Source: Edolisoma coerulescens (lineage: Eukaryota; Chordata; Aves; Passeriformes; Campephagidae). Taken from it: a stretch of DNA of 64,000 bases. Numbering within the stretch: the first letter of the stretch is position 1; each line of letters begins with the position of its first letter. Positions 11,501-23,500 of the stretch are shown here, in pieces. The position numbers and the translations under genes were made by a program. Where the stretch lies: positions 62,001 through 126,000 of the forward strand of contig VWZW01007674.1 in the NCBI GenBank assembly GCA_013397115.1. Reading direction: 5' to 3'. The notes beneath the pieces are model-generated. The model was not told the DNA's origin and searched no databases. It worked only from the letters and a program-made list of their open reading frames with translations.

Positions 11501-14500
11501 AATATGCTCTCAGTTAACAAGTGCGTCTCTTTGCCTGTCAGTATCCTGTTGGCCTGCCTGTGTGCACTGGTAGGGTGAAAAGCTTCAGTCATATTCACAG
11601 TTCTGTGTGTAGTGCTGAAGCAGAATATCCTCCCAGAGATACTCTATTGTAAAAACCACAGCTCAAAATATGCAATGCACCTTGAAGAAAACCATATTTA
11701 AAACTGTATGCTAATTTTACTAGCATTTACCAGGCCACTCTTGGCATCTATTATATGATGGATATTATAATAAATATTCAAGTAATAATACTTAAAATGC
11801 ACAATGTGTATTTTAGTATGTTATATAATAAATAGTATATATACATATGCATCTTATATAAATTTTATGTCAAGCATAATTAACATCAGTTTTTATTCTC
11901 TTTCCCCAGTAACTTTAAGGATCAACACCATTAGCCTATCTCTATAGGAGCTGTTACTGGTTTTTATTAAAAAATGGTTTTCTCACAGCTAGTACTTCCT
12001 TGAGAAATACCTAATGGGTTAAAGAATTCTAAAATGTGGACAGAGATTCCTTTCTCCTTTTTCCCTACACTGAAGCAAAAAGACTTTTCTACTTCTTGAG
12101 TGTATTTAGAAGGGGTAAAAATGGCAGTTTATGCTGTGGTAGTGATACCTCACAGATGGGCTAGTTTACTCAGCATGTGTAGGAGATTTTTTTCCATATT
12201 GGAAGAGACAAAGGGGGAAGGAAGAATAATTTTCTGTCTATTCCCCTAGCTCTTAATTTTCTCTGCTTACTTGCTATAAATGATGCTTACGTATATCTGT
12301 TACAAATACTAAGGTTGTGCTGTGCAGCACCAAATATATGGGATTGATGGACAGGAAGATTATCTTCCTGTATTTTCTCAATCTGCTTTTGTTTTTGTAA
12401 TTTTTTGTATAGGCCTTTCAAATGTACAGATGTAAGGAAGGAAGAAATATAATTCTGTAATACAAAATCTGTATTACTGTAATTGGATTTGCACGCATGT
12501 GGAGATGCCCCTGATGTGATGCCCCTGGGCTGCAGCAGACAGTAGAAGGCTACAGTCCACCCAGGCTCTTCATCAAACTCACAGCACTTCACTGCTGGGA
12601 ATCGTGGTGTTTAAATTGAGCCACATGAAAATGAAACATATTTCAGGGTGATTCTTTAGACTCCATCTGTTGTCAATGAAGAAGGAGAAGAAACTCCAAA
12701 GCATTAATTCTCCCTGCATATCTGAGATACCTAATTTAAGACAAGCAGAATCATCTCCTTAGGATATATCTTCATTGACTACAGCAGGAGCCAGACAAGT
12801 GGCATAGATTACATAACTGACTGCTTGAGACTAAATGTAGGTGGTATTGTTTTCCCAGGTGGCAACATAAATTTAACCTTAAATTCTTCATTCTGTTTCA
12901 GTAAGAGGGATAGATGTGAAAATACATTGTTTTATTAAGTTATGAAAAGATTGGTGAAGAATTTTCTGCTAAGCTGAGGAAGAAAAGATTATTCAGTGAC
13001 TTTATTTAGCCTTCCAGCTAATTTTTATTTCTCAGTCAGAAACCGTTCTTTACCATGGGGCCATCTGTTTCAAGTTCCTTCACTGCAGTATTGGATACAG
13101 GGATGAAAATGTGGATAACTTGTGTAGAGAGCTGGTAGAAAACTGGTCTCCAGATATATAACGCTATTTCAGTATTAAAGCTAGACACATTTTCCTGTTA
13201 CTGTGCTTATAAATGACTGACCTTTTAAGGTTGTTATAGTAAATATTGTCTAAGGCCTACCACTCCTGATAGGAAGCAAGTTCCATCAGATTTGAATATC
13301 AGCATAACTAAAGAGTATCTTCCATCTAAAGCCCCTCTCCTTCTCCCAACAATAACCTGCAGTTGGTCATCCCAGCTCTATTTTCTGTCTTGACAAATGG
13401 TGATATATGTTAGACACCTGCTCTAACTTCTCAGTTTAAGTTTTTGGGTTTTTTCCTTACAAATGCTAAATAACTGCTTTTCAGGCAAAGGTCAGGAAGC
13501 CCTATTGAAAGCTGTATGGGTTTCTTCTTTAGTTTGTTGTGGGGTCTTAAAGAGAGGTTTCTTGTTGCTTAAGTTCCTTCAAAATGTGTTTTCTTTTAAA
13601 GGCAGGAATTCCAGCAAGAATTTGGACTTCAGTTCTTTTTTGCTAATTCAACTAAAATCTCATGTATTACTTTAAGGTTGCCTAATGACAATGAACCCTA
13701 GATTTCCCATTTTGTGAAGGGTAGTTATATTGTATCCTTAGAGGTTGCCTGCAAAATTTTTCGGTTTCTATGTGAGATACTCTTAATGAAATTTGGTGGA
13801 AGGCCCTAAAGAAGACCAAACTGGTTTTTCTACTCCATTCCCTGTTGATAAGAATAACATCTTGTGCCTTGAGTTCTGCTTAAAAATTAGTTAAACAAGA
13901 CTTATATATACACATTTGAGGAAAATTTTGTCTTTCTTTTGTTCTTCTCCTAGTACCATGAGCTCACGACACTCTGCCAGCCCTGTTGTTTTCACCAGTG
14001 CCAGAAGCTCACCTAAAGAAGAGCTTCATTCTGCTACTTCTCCCCAGCTCGCACCTTCCTTCTCCTCCTCCTCTTCCTCCTCGTCTGGTCCTAGGACTTT
14101 CTACCCTCGCCAGGGTGCTACTAGCAAGTATCTGATCGGATGGAAAAAGCCAGAAGGGACAATAAACTCAGTGGGGTTTATGGATTCCAGAAAGTAAGAC
14201 TGTTTTTTTGTTCTTTTGATCATTTGCTGTAATTGTAAAAGAAGCATTTTGATCTCTGACAGTTCTCTGTAGAGAAGAGCTCAAGACTATTTAATACAAT
14301 GGTTCATCTTTTGTAGAACTTAATCTCTAATCTAGTCTTCTGGAGTAGGGTTTAAATATTTGATAGCTGGCTAATCTCATTCCCTGTTAACTTGTAAAAG
14401 TTGGGGGTTTTATAATTTCTAGAAAGCTCTATGGATTTCAGTCCTATTAAAGCTTATCTTTTCTTGGGACTTCTTAAAGGTGACTCAAAATGCTATTTGA

Positions 14501-17500
14501 GCAAATATTAAAAATCCGCTTATTATAGAGCCTGAGTTTTACTTAAACCTCTCATCCGTGTAGTAGTACCATGCATGCTATGCATTAACTCTGGCATTCC
14601 GCGTTGCCTTGTTGAGATTGCTGCCAGTATCCAGTCTAACTGTCTTAAAGCAAGCCAAGATATCTCAGCATTACAATATGCAAGCATCTCTTTCAGAAGA
14701 GAAATTGAGAAAACTACTTACTGGTGAAAATATTGTTAAGTATGACTCAAAAAGCAAGTAGTTCAGAAAGCCCATTTCAAAGTTATTTATTCAAACCTTC
14801 TTGACTGTTACTGAGTCAGGCACAGTATCCCTAGATGATACCAATAACTGGCTGTCAAAAGGAAATGGTGAAACTTTGTGATAACTACATTATAAAAAGC
14901 CAGTTGAAATATTAAAGAAACTTGGTGATACGCTGCTTTTGGGCTTTCTGAAGACACATTTTTTAGCTTTGTACAGAATGCACGTTATTTTAATGGACTC
15001 AGTCCCTTATTGGGAAAATGTATTACATTAACCTTTGAATTATTTTATTGTATTGCTAGTTGATGTTTTTAAACAAGCTTAGTGCTTCCACAGGTATCCA
15101 CTAAGGTGAGTCTCTGATGTAGGAGTGAAACTTCTCCCATCCTCTGTGCCCTCTACTTAGTTTTTTTCTTTTAAAAACTTGCGGGTGCTATAATTCTTGT
15201 TTCATTCATGCCTCCTGCCCCAGGGCTTTGAGACCTGAATGTGTCTGTTCCATTTCATTTAAGACGTCACCAGAGTGATGGCAATGAAATGGCCCACCCT
15301 CGGCTGCGGGCGTCGGCAAGAGACCTGCGAGCATCCCCAAAACGAGCATCCAAGTCCACTGTCGAAGAAGAGCTGAAGAAATTGATAGATCTTGATAGCC
15401 CAACACCTGAATCCCAGAAGAATTTTAAGGTATGTTAAAGAGAGAGAGAGAGAGATAGGATCTTTTCTATTCTCACCCATAACAGGAAAATAAAATGCGA
15501 GGCATTCCCTGAATTCTCATCATGGACAGAAAATAATCTGTTTGCAACTGATTGCTGGAGAAATACATTTGGTGAAAAGTTTCATTATTACAGTCTCTGC
15601 AATATTATTACAACTTTGTGTGCAGATTTAAAGAGACTAATATGCCAAATTGCAAAGAACATTTAGTACTGCTGAGTTATGGAAAATCCTGTAGTGTTGT
15701 CTTACATATTTTAACTGTTCTTCTCTGATTGCATCACTAGACAGTGACTTACTGGCAGTATTGAAACTCCTTGCAAAAAGCACAGTTTTATACCTCACTA
15801 ATCCTGTTATCAAAAATGATCCCTAAACTTAAGCATATATTTTTGCAGAGTAGTTAGAAGCATTTCCTGATGTGTTTCAAAATACATTGAATAACATGTA
15901 AGTGCATATATTAATTTTTAGAATCTGTAATTTGGAAGAGAATGTCTTGATTTCTAGTCTCCCATGTACAGCCAGTGCTCATCATCCAGAGTCCAAATTG
16001 TTTCCACAGCAACCATGCAGAAGAGAGAGCTGTAACTTCTTTTTTTGCTAGTAAAAACCTGAAGTGGCTTACTAAACCTTCTAAGTGTGGGTTCCATACG
16101 CAGATTATTTAAGATGTTGCTTTGAAGGCTGGAGATAAAAAAACCTTGTTATTGGCAAGATATCTTTTTCTTAGGTTTGTGGTAGTTCTGAGGGGGATTG
16201 GGACATGGGTGATGCAAACAGCTTCTGCTGGTTGTTTTGAGCAAGAGAATTGTTCTCATTCCAAGATACCTTCCCAAGTTTGCTGTTTTTCTGCTTTGGG
16301 GTTAGTGAATCAGTTCTTACCCTGATCTTTATTTCCTGGTTGCACTTTTGATAAATTTCAGCAAGTTAAAAATGTTCAGTCACACCAGTAAATTGCATCT
16401 TTTCAATTTTAAAAATAACTTAATTCTGCCCACTGCAGGACTTAGATTTCATCTTACAGAAAAAGTCTTAAAGCACAAAATTTTTTGACACTTTAAAAGG
16501 GAAAAAAAAAAGAAAAAGAATGATTATGACCTGCATTAGTTCACTGCACCAGAAATCTCCTCCTTTCTGTGTGTTGGCTGACAATGGCTTTGTTTGGCAG
16601 TAGAATTTGTTCTAGGGTGTGATTTTGTGTGTCTTGTGCATCTTTATGTTATTTCCCAGCCTTCCTTATCTCCTTACCTACTATTTGGGCATTGTATCTT
16701 CTCAGACAAGTAACTTTTTCCCCTGCTCTGGTACCAGAAATTTTCATTAGCAGAAAAAAAAAAGGCAGTTCAGTCTTCCATATGCCTTAGTAACAACTGT
16801 GTACCAGAAGTTGTAATTTCTGTAGTGTTAATGGTATATGCAGGTTCATACTATGATGGGCAAGTCCTGAAGGAGGCAACACAGAGGGGAGGATTTGATA
16901 ATAGAAAATTGGCATGAGAAATAGAAAGCTGGCTTCTTTATTTCCTTATCTTCTGATGATAGCAGGGTTTTGGAAGTAATAATTCTGATTCTTAATCATA
17001 AAACAAACATATCCAGCGATGTTCTCATATTAAAATTTATAAGAGGTGAGGTGATTGGCAAATTGTCTTCCTGTGTACAGTACCAACAGTCGTTCTTCCA
17101 TGCTCTTCTCCCACCTTGTAGTGTGGGATTTTGATCACAGGAGTAGAATATTGTCTGTTTAAACATGTTTTTTCCTCTTTCTGAGAACAGACGACTCTTT
17201 TTATGTGCAAATGAGCAACTCTGTTTTTAATTGCTCTTTTTGGAAAACCCTTTTTCTCCTTTTTTTTTGGTTTAAACTCTCTTACAGAGCAAATGAGGCT
17301 CTGTAAAAATTTCTCCATGAAAGCCTTTGGACCAAATTTCAACCAAACTGTAAAGAAATGTTATGCCTTAGAGATAGCTATGTTGCTACAGGTTTCATGA
17401 AAATCAGAGTCTCTACTGGTGGGAATGGTCATGATAGCAGCTCTCTGGCACTGGCCTGAGAATGTATAACCAGCCATTGCTTTCTCCTGTGTGAAGCATG

Positions 17501-20500
17501 GAGGAAGCTGGGATGATTGTGGGGATAGGACACAAGTTCTCCTATTCACGGGACTATTTACTTACTTTTGATTCAAATACTTCTGAAGACCCACAGCAGT
17601 GGTGAGTGTTCCTAGTTGTTCAGTAATAGGAGACTTCTGATTAGTTGGCATTTGCTGGTGCTCTACCTGCAGGAAGGCAGCCTCCCCGGGCAATGGGAGA
17701 ACTCTGGTTTGTGCAGCATTCAGGCTCTTTCTGTATCCATTTCTCTGCTGCACGGCAGCTCTGGAGTCAGCAAGGGCTGCCTGGGATTTCCACTTCAGGA
17801 GAAGTTTGAAGGGTGTTTAAAAGTTAGAATGTGAGGTAGGCGAAAAAAGAGCTATATATATATGTTACCTAGTTACAATCTCCTTAAAAGCCAATTCCTT
17901 TAGTTCTTTTTCCTGTCCGCTCTGAAAAATGCTATGTTAATACTTGGTTTGTTATTTAAAAAAAGGTTTTTAAAATTATTTCAAAAGTTTCTTTATTGAT
18001 GATTTTTTTCTCATTTCTTTTTATTTGTGTTTATGAATGTATAGTCACACACTCTGTCCTGTCAGTCTCCCTTTCCCAGCACTCCTACCACAAGGCGTGC
18101 CTTGCAAAGGACTTTGTCAGATGAGAGTATTTACAGTGGTCAAAGGGACCACTTCTTCACCTCGCGGGCCTCACTCTTGGACCAAGCCATGCCAAATGAT
18201 GTACTATTCACCAGCACCTACCCTTCTCTCCCAAAGTCGCTGCCGTTACGGAGACCGTCCTATACTTTGGGAATGAAATCACTACATGGTAAGTGTATTT
18301 CCCATTTTTCGACTTTCAGAGGAATCCTTTGTGGATCATCTTGGGGGAAGGTGTTTGTTACAGCAATAAGTAGTTACATCTTGATTTTGTTCAAATGAGG
18401 AGAGTCCAGTCACATGACTGAAAACATAAAATTTTTTTTTTCTTACTTCAGTGAGTGTAAAATGGCATGATTGGTCATGCATTTGCCTTGTGGAGGGAGC
18501 ACAGAAATTTGCCTCATTGGCTGCAAGTTTCTGCCATTTCTTGCAAGAGTCACCTAGATAGTTGGACCAATGGACAAATAATGTATGCCTGGTTATCTAC
18601 CAGAGAGTACTTCAGGTGTCAGTTCCTTTAATGTGGGATTATGGGAACAAAATGCGATTAGGAAAATAATGATACAAAAGTGGATAAATGCTAGTGGACA
18701 TTTGTGGATACACAGCTACACCAGATACAGCATTTATTGCACCAACTGCTTTTAGATTCATTTCCTTACCCTATTTTACAGCACTTGAATTACTTATTTA
18801 GTCGCACAACTAACCAGAAAAAGTTATTTGTAAAGTGCTGTCAAGAAGACACTCAGCTTTCCCCCATTAGTTTACTGAAAAGTCTCAGTATGATTGTTTG
18901 ATGGGTTGTGTGTTGCTGCATGTGAATATCTCAGTTAGTGAGAAAGGGAATTTTCACAGGTTCCCACTGTACTTCATAACTGAGTGTGTTTTCCAGAAAT
19001 AGAGGTAGATCTCAGGGTAGGATTGTGCAATGTTTTCTGAAGAAGTACATATCTGCTCTGATTTATTCATGTTTTAGTATGTTTCAAGAGGAAAATGCAA
19101 GGCTATCAATAGATTCAACTCACTATAGTGGGCCCTAAGCACAGTCTGTATTTAGCTACACAGGATACATTTGACAGTGAAGGCTGATCAAGAAATCTAT
19201 TTTAAATTCTTTTCATCTGACTGTGATCACCAGGCATCAGTTTTCAGTGTTGAACCTGACATTTTCATGAGCTGTTGTGTCTGTATAATGTGTTTCTTGC
19301 ATAAGAGTTAAGAAACTGAGCTCTCTTCATTTCTGTTTTTCATATGCACTAAAATAACTTGACAGACTTGGTTGTGCTTGTAACTGGATGGAGGATTTGC
19401 CTTCCGAGGGCTTGGGGTCAGAAGATTAATGATGCCATCTGAGTACAAGTGGAAAGCAGCACTTGGTCTCTTTTCATTTAAATGCCTGTATTTTCCAAAA
19501 AGAAAACTACAAAACCTTCTTTTGCTGTCATGTTCTCTTCCACACCAAAGTGATAACTCCTCCTATCACCTAACCTTTCTCCCTTTGTCAACAAAACAAG
19601 ATTTTCCATTTTCTTTAAAATTTAAGGGGCTGGATGATGAAAGGACCAGCTATTTGAGTGGCACACAAATTGTCTTCCCACATACACTTTGCTGAGAAAA
19701 GGATTAAGTAAGGTAGATCTTTAGTACCACAAGTATTTGTTGGCTTCCAGTTATTCAAAATTCTTTGAATTCAAAGATTCCAGAGCACATCCATTTTTTT
19801 TAAAGAGAGAAAACAGTGAGATAAAAATGCTCGTATTTACTCATCTGCCTTAACAATCCAACTCACATTTTTAAAACAGGGAGCTTTTCAAATAGTTAGG
19901 TTTTCATCTAATTCTGTGTATCTTTTCACTAATTGGAAATACTTTCATGTTAATGACTTCCAAAATAACTCTTTCGAGAGCTAAGACAAGAATCCTCAGT
20001 GTTAATATTGAGCTGAAATTACATTTACAAAAAGTAAATACACACACAAAAAAAAAAATCAAGACTTCTGAGCAAAGAAGTGAATGCAGTGTAGCTTTTC
20101 TGGTCACTGTTCCCCAGGCAGCAATATGATTTAGCTGAAGTTCTTACAAAGTTACTTTAGTTATTGAAGTTGTATAGTTACTAGACTATCAAAAAAAAAA
20201 AAAGAGGGGAGGAGAAATAAACAACACAGCTCATGGCATTTTGGGATTGTATCCTGTCTGTCACACTGTCTTTCTGTTCTCTCTGATCCAAGCAGACTCT
20301 TCACTCTAATCTTCTTAGCAGCTTCCTCCCAGGTGCCCAGTCTATCTTCTCACCCCTACATCTCTCTCTTCTAATAACTGTCTACAAGGTTTTCAAAACT
20401 TTTCATTACATCCTGACAGAGGGCATGAGAAAGGAAGTTGTTGCTGCTTCTGAGCTCATACATGTGACCAGGCATTGCACATTTTTTGATTGTCCAGCCA

Positions 20501-23500
20501 GTAAACTGAAATAAAGTAAATAATTCTTGGTTGACAGTTTGGTCTTGCCCTAATTAGTGATGGAAATCTTAAGTGTTTCACTTCTGTTGTTTTAATCTGC
20601 ACAAAAATTACAGGGATTTTGTATCCTTCTTTCAAGCTTGCCAATTTTTTTTTTCCATAGTGAGCCATGTACCAGCTTACAGGTGGGTGTGGCTATTTTT
20701 TAGTAAAGATCTGAAGGTTTCACTAAACTGCTGAGTGATGTGCAATGCTCTGGAAGTAATTTTAAGGGTTTTCTTGTTCTGATGCGTCTTGGTAGATTTA
20801 AGTCAGCTCCCACTGGTTTACAAGGTTGTAAAGAGGAAGGAAAAAAACCCCACAGTTTTGTTGTTTTGTTCTGTTTTTTTTTTCACAGAAGCAAATAGGT
20901 TCCAGGGATTGCAGAAGCGCCAGCCAGAGGCAGAGCCCTCTAAAGTATCTTCAGCTTGTGCAGAGGCAGGAATTGTTGGGTAGAAGAGTATTGCCCCCAG
21001 CCCCAGTGTTGGGGAGTCAGAGCTTGACTTTTGAAGTGCTAGGCTGCAAAGATTCAGGCAGGTTAGAAAGGAGCCGAATGTCCTGGTTTTAGAACACTGC
21101 CTTGTAGAAGGCTGTATCTGGTCAACTGCAGTTGATCAAACATTCTTCTGAATTTTGGTTCCAAAAGTGCTATGCCAGAAAAGTTAAGAATAGGGTATGC
21201 AGTAGTATTAAGAAAGGAATTTTGGGGTGGTTTTATGGAGTTTGTAATCTATTCTGCATCGCTCCAGGAGAGTTTTCTGCCTCAGACAGCTCCCTCACAG
21301 ATATCCAGGAGCAAAGACGGCAGCCCATGCCAGACCCTGGTCTTATGCCATTGCCTGATTCTGCCTCTGATCTGGACTGGTCAAACTTGGTAGATGCTGC
21401 CAAAGCTTTTGAAGGTAAGTTTTCAGACCATAACATTCTTTTTGTATGCTTCATTAAGGACTGTGGGTTTTGTGGTTGTTTGGGTTTATTTTAATCCTGA
21501 CTTTTGTTTTTGTTGTTCGTAATTTTCTGCTTAGTCTGAAGTTTAAGCTCATTTAAAATACCAAGTCAAGAGCCTGAAACTTTGTATGTAATACTCAGAT
21601 ACCATTTCTTCATACTGGAATTCCTCAGTGCTATGGTTTGGCCAAATCTTTGTGAAACTGGTCACTTCTCATTTCATGTAAAGCAGTTGAAGATATCACA
21701 GCTGGTGTGGGAAAGGCATCCAGCACAGAAGTGCAAAAATTAAGTCATATAGTAGGGAGAAAGCACACTAATAATTGCTTGCTTACTGCACTAGCAAGAA
21801 GTATGTGTAGTGCAGCTGAAGTTTGCTACCAAGATAATTTGGGAAATATGCCTTGTTGGTATATACTTTTTCATTGCCTTCTTGCTTCTGCATACCCCGA
21901 AGACATAGATTTGCACCTAAGTGTTGTTGCATCCTATGGTATTTGCCATCTCCATGACACTTAGTAAACTGAAGAGAACTGTAAACTGCCTAGATACATT
22001 TGAACTTAAAATTAAATGCAGTTTAGACAAAAGAGAATTTACGATACCAAAATCGAATGGAAAAGTCTTCTTGGTGTGTTAAACAGAAGTTCCTATTCCT
22101 AATATCTGCATAAATGCTGTCCCACCTTCATGGAAGTATTTTTTAACTGATCCTGAATCTTTTAGACCTTATTCAGCATGGTTGGAGAAGGCTGTGAAGT
22201 AACTTGATTTCTTGGCTGTTCTCTGGTAGTAGCCTTACATATCATTAAGACAGTGCATGTCTCTGTGGGTATCCAAGATCTGCTCGTGTCCTCTGCTCTG
22301 TTGCCACAGGAGTTGTAGGAGCAGCTTGGCTCATATCTCTGCTGTGCAGTCTTGGGGAAGAGTATTCAAAGTAAGCCATGGTCCTCAAGAGGAGATGAAT
22401 TTGTAGTGATGGTTTTTTCATCACCACATATGGGTGAAGCTCAGGTTTTAACACATTTCCCTGTGGTTGGCAGTTTCTCTTTAAAGGATCCCCTGGATTT
22501 TGGTGAGATTTATTTGACTGTCCTCATTAACCTGAATCCCTCACTTGGTAGGCCCCAGACTCACTTGAGTTTCTCTTTAGAAGTGTGAACACAGTCACTG
22601 TGGTCAAGATAACAAACTGACAGCTCAGATGAAGAAAAGCTGGAGTAATGTGTTAGCTGGCTAACACATCTCACTGCTATAAAAATACATTCAAATTTGA
22701 CTTGGAGAAGGATCTCAATATAATTCCATTGGTCTTTGGTTGTCTGGTCTCAGTGTAGTCCCAGTCTCTAGTCTCTGACAGGTGCCAGTAGGGATTGACG
22801 CATACCAAGGAGCCTAAAATCTGATTTGTGATCCTGAACACCTCTTTTACACCATTGATTGGTGTCCTCAGCACAAGCCCCTGAAGTTACAAATAGCGGT
22901 ATCTGTACCAGCTGAAAGAAAAAGTGCCTGGATCCCTGAGCTACACCAACCTCTAGCATAAAAATTTGCCGAACAGAAAAAGACAATAGTCTTCTGTTTC
23001 CAGTGAGAGCCCAGCAGCTGCTAAGGTTAATTTATTAAGCTTAAAGTCTTTATATTGCTATTTGTGCTAGGAGACTCCAGAGGTAGGAGCAGTCAGTAGT
23101 TTACAGTCACACCACATGTGACAGTGATTTAGAGATTGAGGTCTAAGATCATTTGAACATTTGAACAGTTACAGGACAAGAAATATATACACAAGGCAGG
23201 AAAGAGGTTTCATGTTTCAATCTGGAAACATTTTATAAGGCATAAGGAAAAAATTTCAGGTTCTGAAAAACGGCATTGGTCAAATTGTGCACAGTGAGCT
23301 TTTCTTTCCTTAAGATAAAGGCATTCTTTATAGAGTGAAGGAAACTAAATATAATTGCTAAGTTATTGGGTGGTATCGTGCAGTGGTACCCAGGATGATC
23401 TGCACACTGCTGGTTGTACCAGAACCAGTACTTCTTGAATCCAGTACAGTGGAAAACCTGGTGCAAACACTTGCACTGGCAGTTTGCATCTGTCAAGGGG

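Larger units (their letters stand above)
8140..13953 (+). other. SIPA1L1: Largest intron in the window
   Basis: A 5.8-kb intron between donor GTAATT and acceptor GTTCTTCTCCTAG. It holds a perfect 10-bp stem with a 6-base loop at 9855-9880, a repeated GATGCCCCTG at 12504 and 12518, and a TA-rich stretch near 11.82-11.88 kb. Open frames of 60-100 codons show no recognisable protein. No repeat family was identified. Confidence 0.65.
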
